From Bradyrhizobium sp. WBOS07 (lineage in GTDB: Bacteria; Pseudomonadota; Alphaproteobacteria; Rhizobiales; Xanthobacteraceae), in assembly GCF_024585165.1 (NCBI RefSeq), contig NZ_CP029008.1:1178001-1242000 (forward strand): a stretch of 64,000 nt of DNA. Reading direction: 5' to 3'. Under the pieces are notes generated by a model, which saw only the letters and a program-made list of their open reading frames with translations, searched no databases and had not been told where the DNA came from. Positions 62,218-64,000 of the stretch are shown in pieces (the first letter of the stretch is position 1; each line of letters begins with the position of its first letter). A program made the position numbers and the translations under genes.

Positions 62218-62643
62218 ATGTCTCGTGTTCCCACGTTATCCAGTCCGTTCCTTCTGGGCTTCGACGAGATCGAGCGCGTGCTCGACCGCGTCGTCAAAGG
62301 CGCCGACGGCTACCCTCCCTACAATATCGAGAGGTGCGGCGGCGCGGATGGCCAGCCCGAGCGTTTGCGCATCACGCTGGCGGTCGCCGGATTTACGCGC
62401 GACCAACTCGATGTAACCATTGAGGAAAACCAGCTCGTGATCCGCGGGCGTCAGCAGGACGACAAGTCCCGGCAATACATCCATCGCGGCATCGCCGCGC
62501 GCCACTTCCAGCGCACCTTCGTGCTGGCGGAGGGGATGCTGGTGCTGGGTGCGGATCTGAAGAACGGGCTGTTGTCGATCGATCTGGCCCGGCCTGAACC
62601 GGAGAGGATCGTTAAGACAATCGCTATCAATGAGCACGAATAA
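62218..62643 (+). CDS. Small heat-shock protein, Hsp20/IbpA type
   Basis: ATP-independent holdase chaperone forming large oligomers. The 141-residue protein has an N-terminal arm (PFLLGFDEIERVLDRVVKGA), then PYNIERCGGAD, ITLAVAGFTRDQLDVTIEEN and the alpha-crystallin end ADLKNGLLSIDLARPEPE with a KTIAI (IxI) tail. It matches class A bradyrhizobial sHsps. Translation should be controlled by the ROSE element in its leader. The DUF1150 gene follows 50 bp downstream. Confidence 0.95.
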   Translation: MSRVPTLSSPFLLGFDEIERVLDRVVKGADGYPPYNIERCGGADGQPERLRITLAVAGFTRDQLDVTIEENQLVIRGRQQDDKSRQYIHRGIAARHFQRTFVLAEGMLVLGADLKNGLLSIDLARPEPERIVKTIAINEHE

Positions 62644-62693
62644 TGGAACGAGTAGCGGACTCGACCGCTTAGTGTTCCAGAGGAGTCGAGACC

Positions 62694-62966
62694 ATGAGTG
62701 AAGGTCACGTTGCGTTCGAATACGAAGCCAAGAACGTCTCGCCGGAGACGCTGGCAACCCTCGGCGAAGGCCATATCGCCTATGTGAAGCAGATCCGCTC
62801 GGAAGACGTGCCGGGCCTGTTTCCCGAAGCGCCGAAAATCGCGCCGGGCCTCAAGCTCTTCGCGCTCCACGCCGCCGACGGCACGCCGATCATGCTGACC
62901 GACAGCCGCGAAGCCGCGGTCGCCAACGCCTGGAGCAACGAGCTGCAAGCGGTGAGCGTGCACTAA
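62694..62966 (+). CDS. DUF1150 family protein
   Basis: A 90-residue soluble protein of unknown function, recognisable by LATLGEGHIAYVKQI, APKIAPGLKLFALHAADGTP and the C-terminal DSREAAVANAWSNEL. DUF1150 genes commonly follow Hsp20 genes in alphaproteobacteria, and here a single transcript with the ROSE-controlled gene is likely. GAGGAGTCGAGACC precedes the ATG. Confidence 0.9.
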   Translation: MSEGHVAFEYEAKNVSPETLATLGEGHIAYVKQIRSEDVPGLFPEAPKIAPGLKLFALHAADGTPIMLTDSREAAVANAWSNELQAVSVH

Positions 62967-62999
62967 AGCGCGCGCACGTCGCACGATTAGGGTTTCAAG

Positions 63000-63034
63000 C
63001 GGGCATGCCTTCGCAGGAAGGCGTGCCCGTTTTC
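63000..63034 (+). terminator. Terminator of the hsp20-DUF1150 unit
   Basis: CGGGCATGCCTTC-GCAG-GAAGGCGTGCCCG, a 13-bp stem with one G-U pair, followed by TTTTCGTTT. Confidence 0.92.
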
Positions 63035-63145
63035 GTTTCAGAGGTGATGTTTTCCCGTCGCCACCGCCAGCCAACGGGAATTCGGCGATGTCCCGCCCGC
63101 GTGCGGGGCTATCGCATATGACTTGTGACGGCGGTCTGCGCGCAC

Positions 63146-63263
63146 GCCTCGTCCTTCGAGACGGCGATGAGGCTAATCAGCATCAGTGCCCGTCGAGACT
63201 GCTGCCGCACACTCCGACCTCATCCTGAGGAGCCCGCCTCAAGCGGGCGTCTCGAAGGATGGC
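63146..63263. repeat. Dispersed repeats in the gap before the TetR gene
   Basis: CCTTCGAGACG near 63152, the hairpins CCTCA-TCC-TGAGG (63218-63230) and GCCCGC-CTCAA-GCGGGC (63232-63248), and CGTCTCGAAGGATGGCCGC recur in part at 16264-16360. The gap 62967-63382 (416 bp) otherwise holds only the terminator above and the operator below. Confidence 0.65.
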
Positions 63264-63346
63264 CGCGCGAAAACCTCTCGTGCGATTCCTCTGCGCGTCG
63301 GGCGGCTCTTGGCTCATGCGCGCACGAGACCCTCATCAATCCGTGA

Positions 63347-63373
63347 TTTGACAGTTCATTCGAACTTGTCAAA
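63347..63373. promoter_or_regulatory. Palindrome and -35 box before the TetR gene
   Basis: TTTGACA-N13-TGTCAAA is a perfect 7-bp inverted repeat. It includes TTGACA (63348-63353), a consensus -35 box; 17 bases on, AAATCT (63371-63376) is a weak -10. A TetR repressor bound here would block its own promoter (inference). Confidence 0.65.
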
Positions 63374-63382
63374 TCTGACAAA

Positions 63383-64000
63383 ATGCAGGCCAAGGCCCCT
63401 CCCCAGGACCGGATTCTCGACGCCGCCTTGCGCGTGTTCCGGCGCCACGGCTTCCGCCGCTCCTCGATCGAGCAGGCGGCGGAGGAAGCCGGACTGACGC
63501 GGCAGGCGCTCTATCATCATTTCGCCTCCAAGGAGGCGCTGTTTCGCGCCGTGCTCGAGCGGATCTACGCGCAGGGGCTCGCCGCCGAAATCGCGGCGGC
63601 GAAGGCGGCGGAAGACGCGGGCCTCGATCTTGCCGACATCCTGGTCGCCGAGATCGGCGCGCGAATGCAGTCGCTGCTCGCTTCGCTCAAGGACTCGCCC
63701 CACACCGAGGAGCTGTTTTCCGAGCACCTCGCGCAGGCGCGCGACCTCTACCAGAGCTATTCCAGCCGTTTCACCGAGGAGATCGCGACCACGATCGCGC
63801 GGGTGTGCCGCAAGCGAAAGCTCAAGCTCGAAAGCGGCGTCAGCGTGCGCGAGCTCGCGCGCTGCGTCGAGATGGCGATCCACGGCACCAAATCCGCTTT
63901 CCCTTCCATGCAGCCGGTCGACGCGTTCCTGAAACAGCTCGAGACCATGCTGCGCATGCTGATCGCCGGCGCGATGGCGCCGTCCGCAAAGAAGTCCCAC
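63383..64000 (+). CDS. TetR family transcriptional regulator, 3' end missing
   Basis: The frame from the ATG at 63383 stays open to the window end (206 codons). The N-terminal 55 residues are a TetR helix-turn-helix: QDRILDAALRVFRRHGFRRS, IEQAAEEAGLTRQALYHHFA and SKEALFRAVLERI. The rest is helical, as in TetR ligand domains, with a TetR_C-like ELARCVEMAIHGTKSAFP. The ligand and target are unknown. No ribosome site precedes the ATG, which sits only about 7 bases after the candidate -10 box, so a leaderless transcript is possible. Confidence 0.9.
   Translation, partial: MQAKAPPQDRILDAALRVFRRHGFRRSSIEQAAEEAGLTRQALYHHFASKEALFRAVLERIYAQGLAAEIAAAKAAEDAGLDLADILVAEIGARMQSLLASLKDSPHTEELFSEHLAQARDLYQSYSSRFTEEIATTIARVCRKRKLKLESGVSVRELARCVEMAIHGTKSAFPSMQPVDAFLKQLETMLRMLIAGAMAPSAKKSH

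Noticed and set aside
60516..62297. Minus-strand frame of nearly 600 codons opposite ugpE/ugpC/hsp20
   Set aside because: Crosses three well-supported genes on the other strand and has no family resemblance.

Overview
The window is high-GC chromosomal DNA from an alphaproteobacterium, almost certainly Bradyrhizobium or a very close relative. The evidence is a haem-regulated Irr regulator with its CPW motif, class II EPSP synthase, a DivL-type kinase with tyrosine in place of the phospho-histidine, the ubiE-ubiB-coaBC-dut and aroA-cmk-rpsA-ihfB-trpFBA-accD-folC gene orders, a ROSE RNA thermometer, and many imperfect palindromic intergenic repeats. This genus assignment is inference; no database search was possible. 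No phage, IS element, CRISPR array or conjugation gene is visible. The content is mostly core genome with small accessory patches.

Layout. 1-7.6 kb: the 3' part of pnp, a Tat-exported superoxide dismutase, divergent katG/oxyR, a GNAT acetyltransferase, a frameshifted secreted protein and a GST. 7.6-12.6 kb (minus strand): an autotransporter, then fabA-fabB-fabI for unsaturated fatty acid synthesis, divergent from irr. 13.5-22.9 kb is mixed: SH3 protein, 2-hydroxyacid dehydrogenase, MoeB/ThiF-like enzyme, degenerate trypsin-like protein, HWE kinase, gamma-glutamyltransferase, orphan ParA, mutM. 23.0-41.3 kb (plus strand): ubiE-ubiB-coaBC-dut, divL, tsaE/amgK, pilZ, murU, addB-addA, trxA and an ATP-dependent DNA ligase.

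41.4-53.6 kb runs on the minus strand: aroA-cmk-rpsA, sppA, ihfB, lapA, trpF-trpB-trpA, accD-folC and a phosphoesterase. 53.8-64.0 kb: an acidic FYDLN protein, tRNA-Ala(GGC) abutting an 84-bp direct repeat, a GIY-YIG nuclease, divergent ohrR/ohr, a CoA transferase, the ugpBAEC glycerol-phosphate-type ABC importer, a ROSE-controlled small heat-shock protein with a DUF1150 gene, and a TetR gene cut by the window end.

Themes. Peroxide defence appears three ways: OxyR/KatG, OhrR/Ohr and periplasmic SOD. Lipid synthesis is split between fabA/B/I and accD. AmgK and MurU together form a peptidoglycan-recycling route. The most interesting signals are: (1) a FitA-like ribbon-helix-helix domain fused to the N-terminus of CoaBC, with two perfect palindromes directly upstream; (2) five GANTC sites within 122 bp upstream of divL; (3) three tandem 18-bp repeats between fabA and irr; (4) the repeat/GIY-YIG module at the tRNA-Ala 3' end; (5) zinc-ligand cysteine loss in AccD, the MoeB-like protein and the FYDLN protein.
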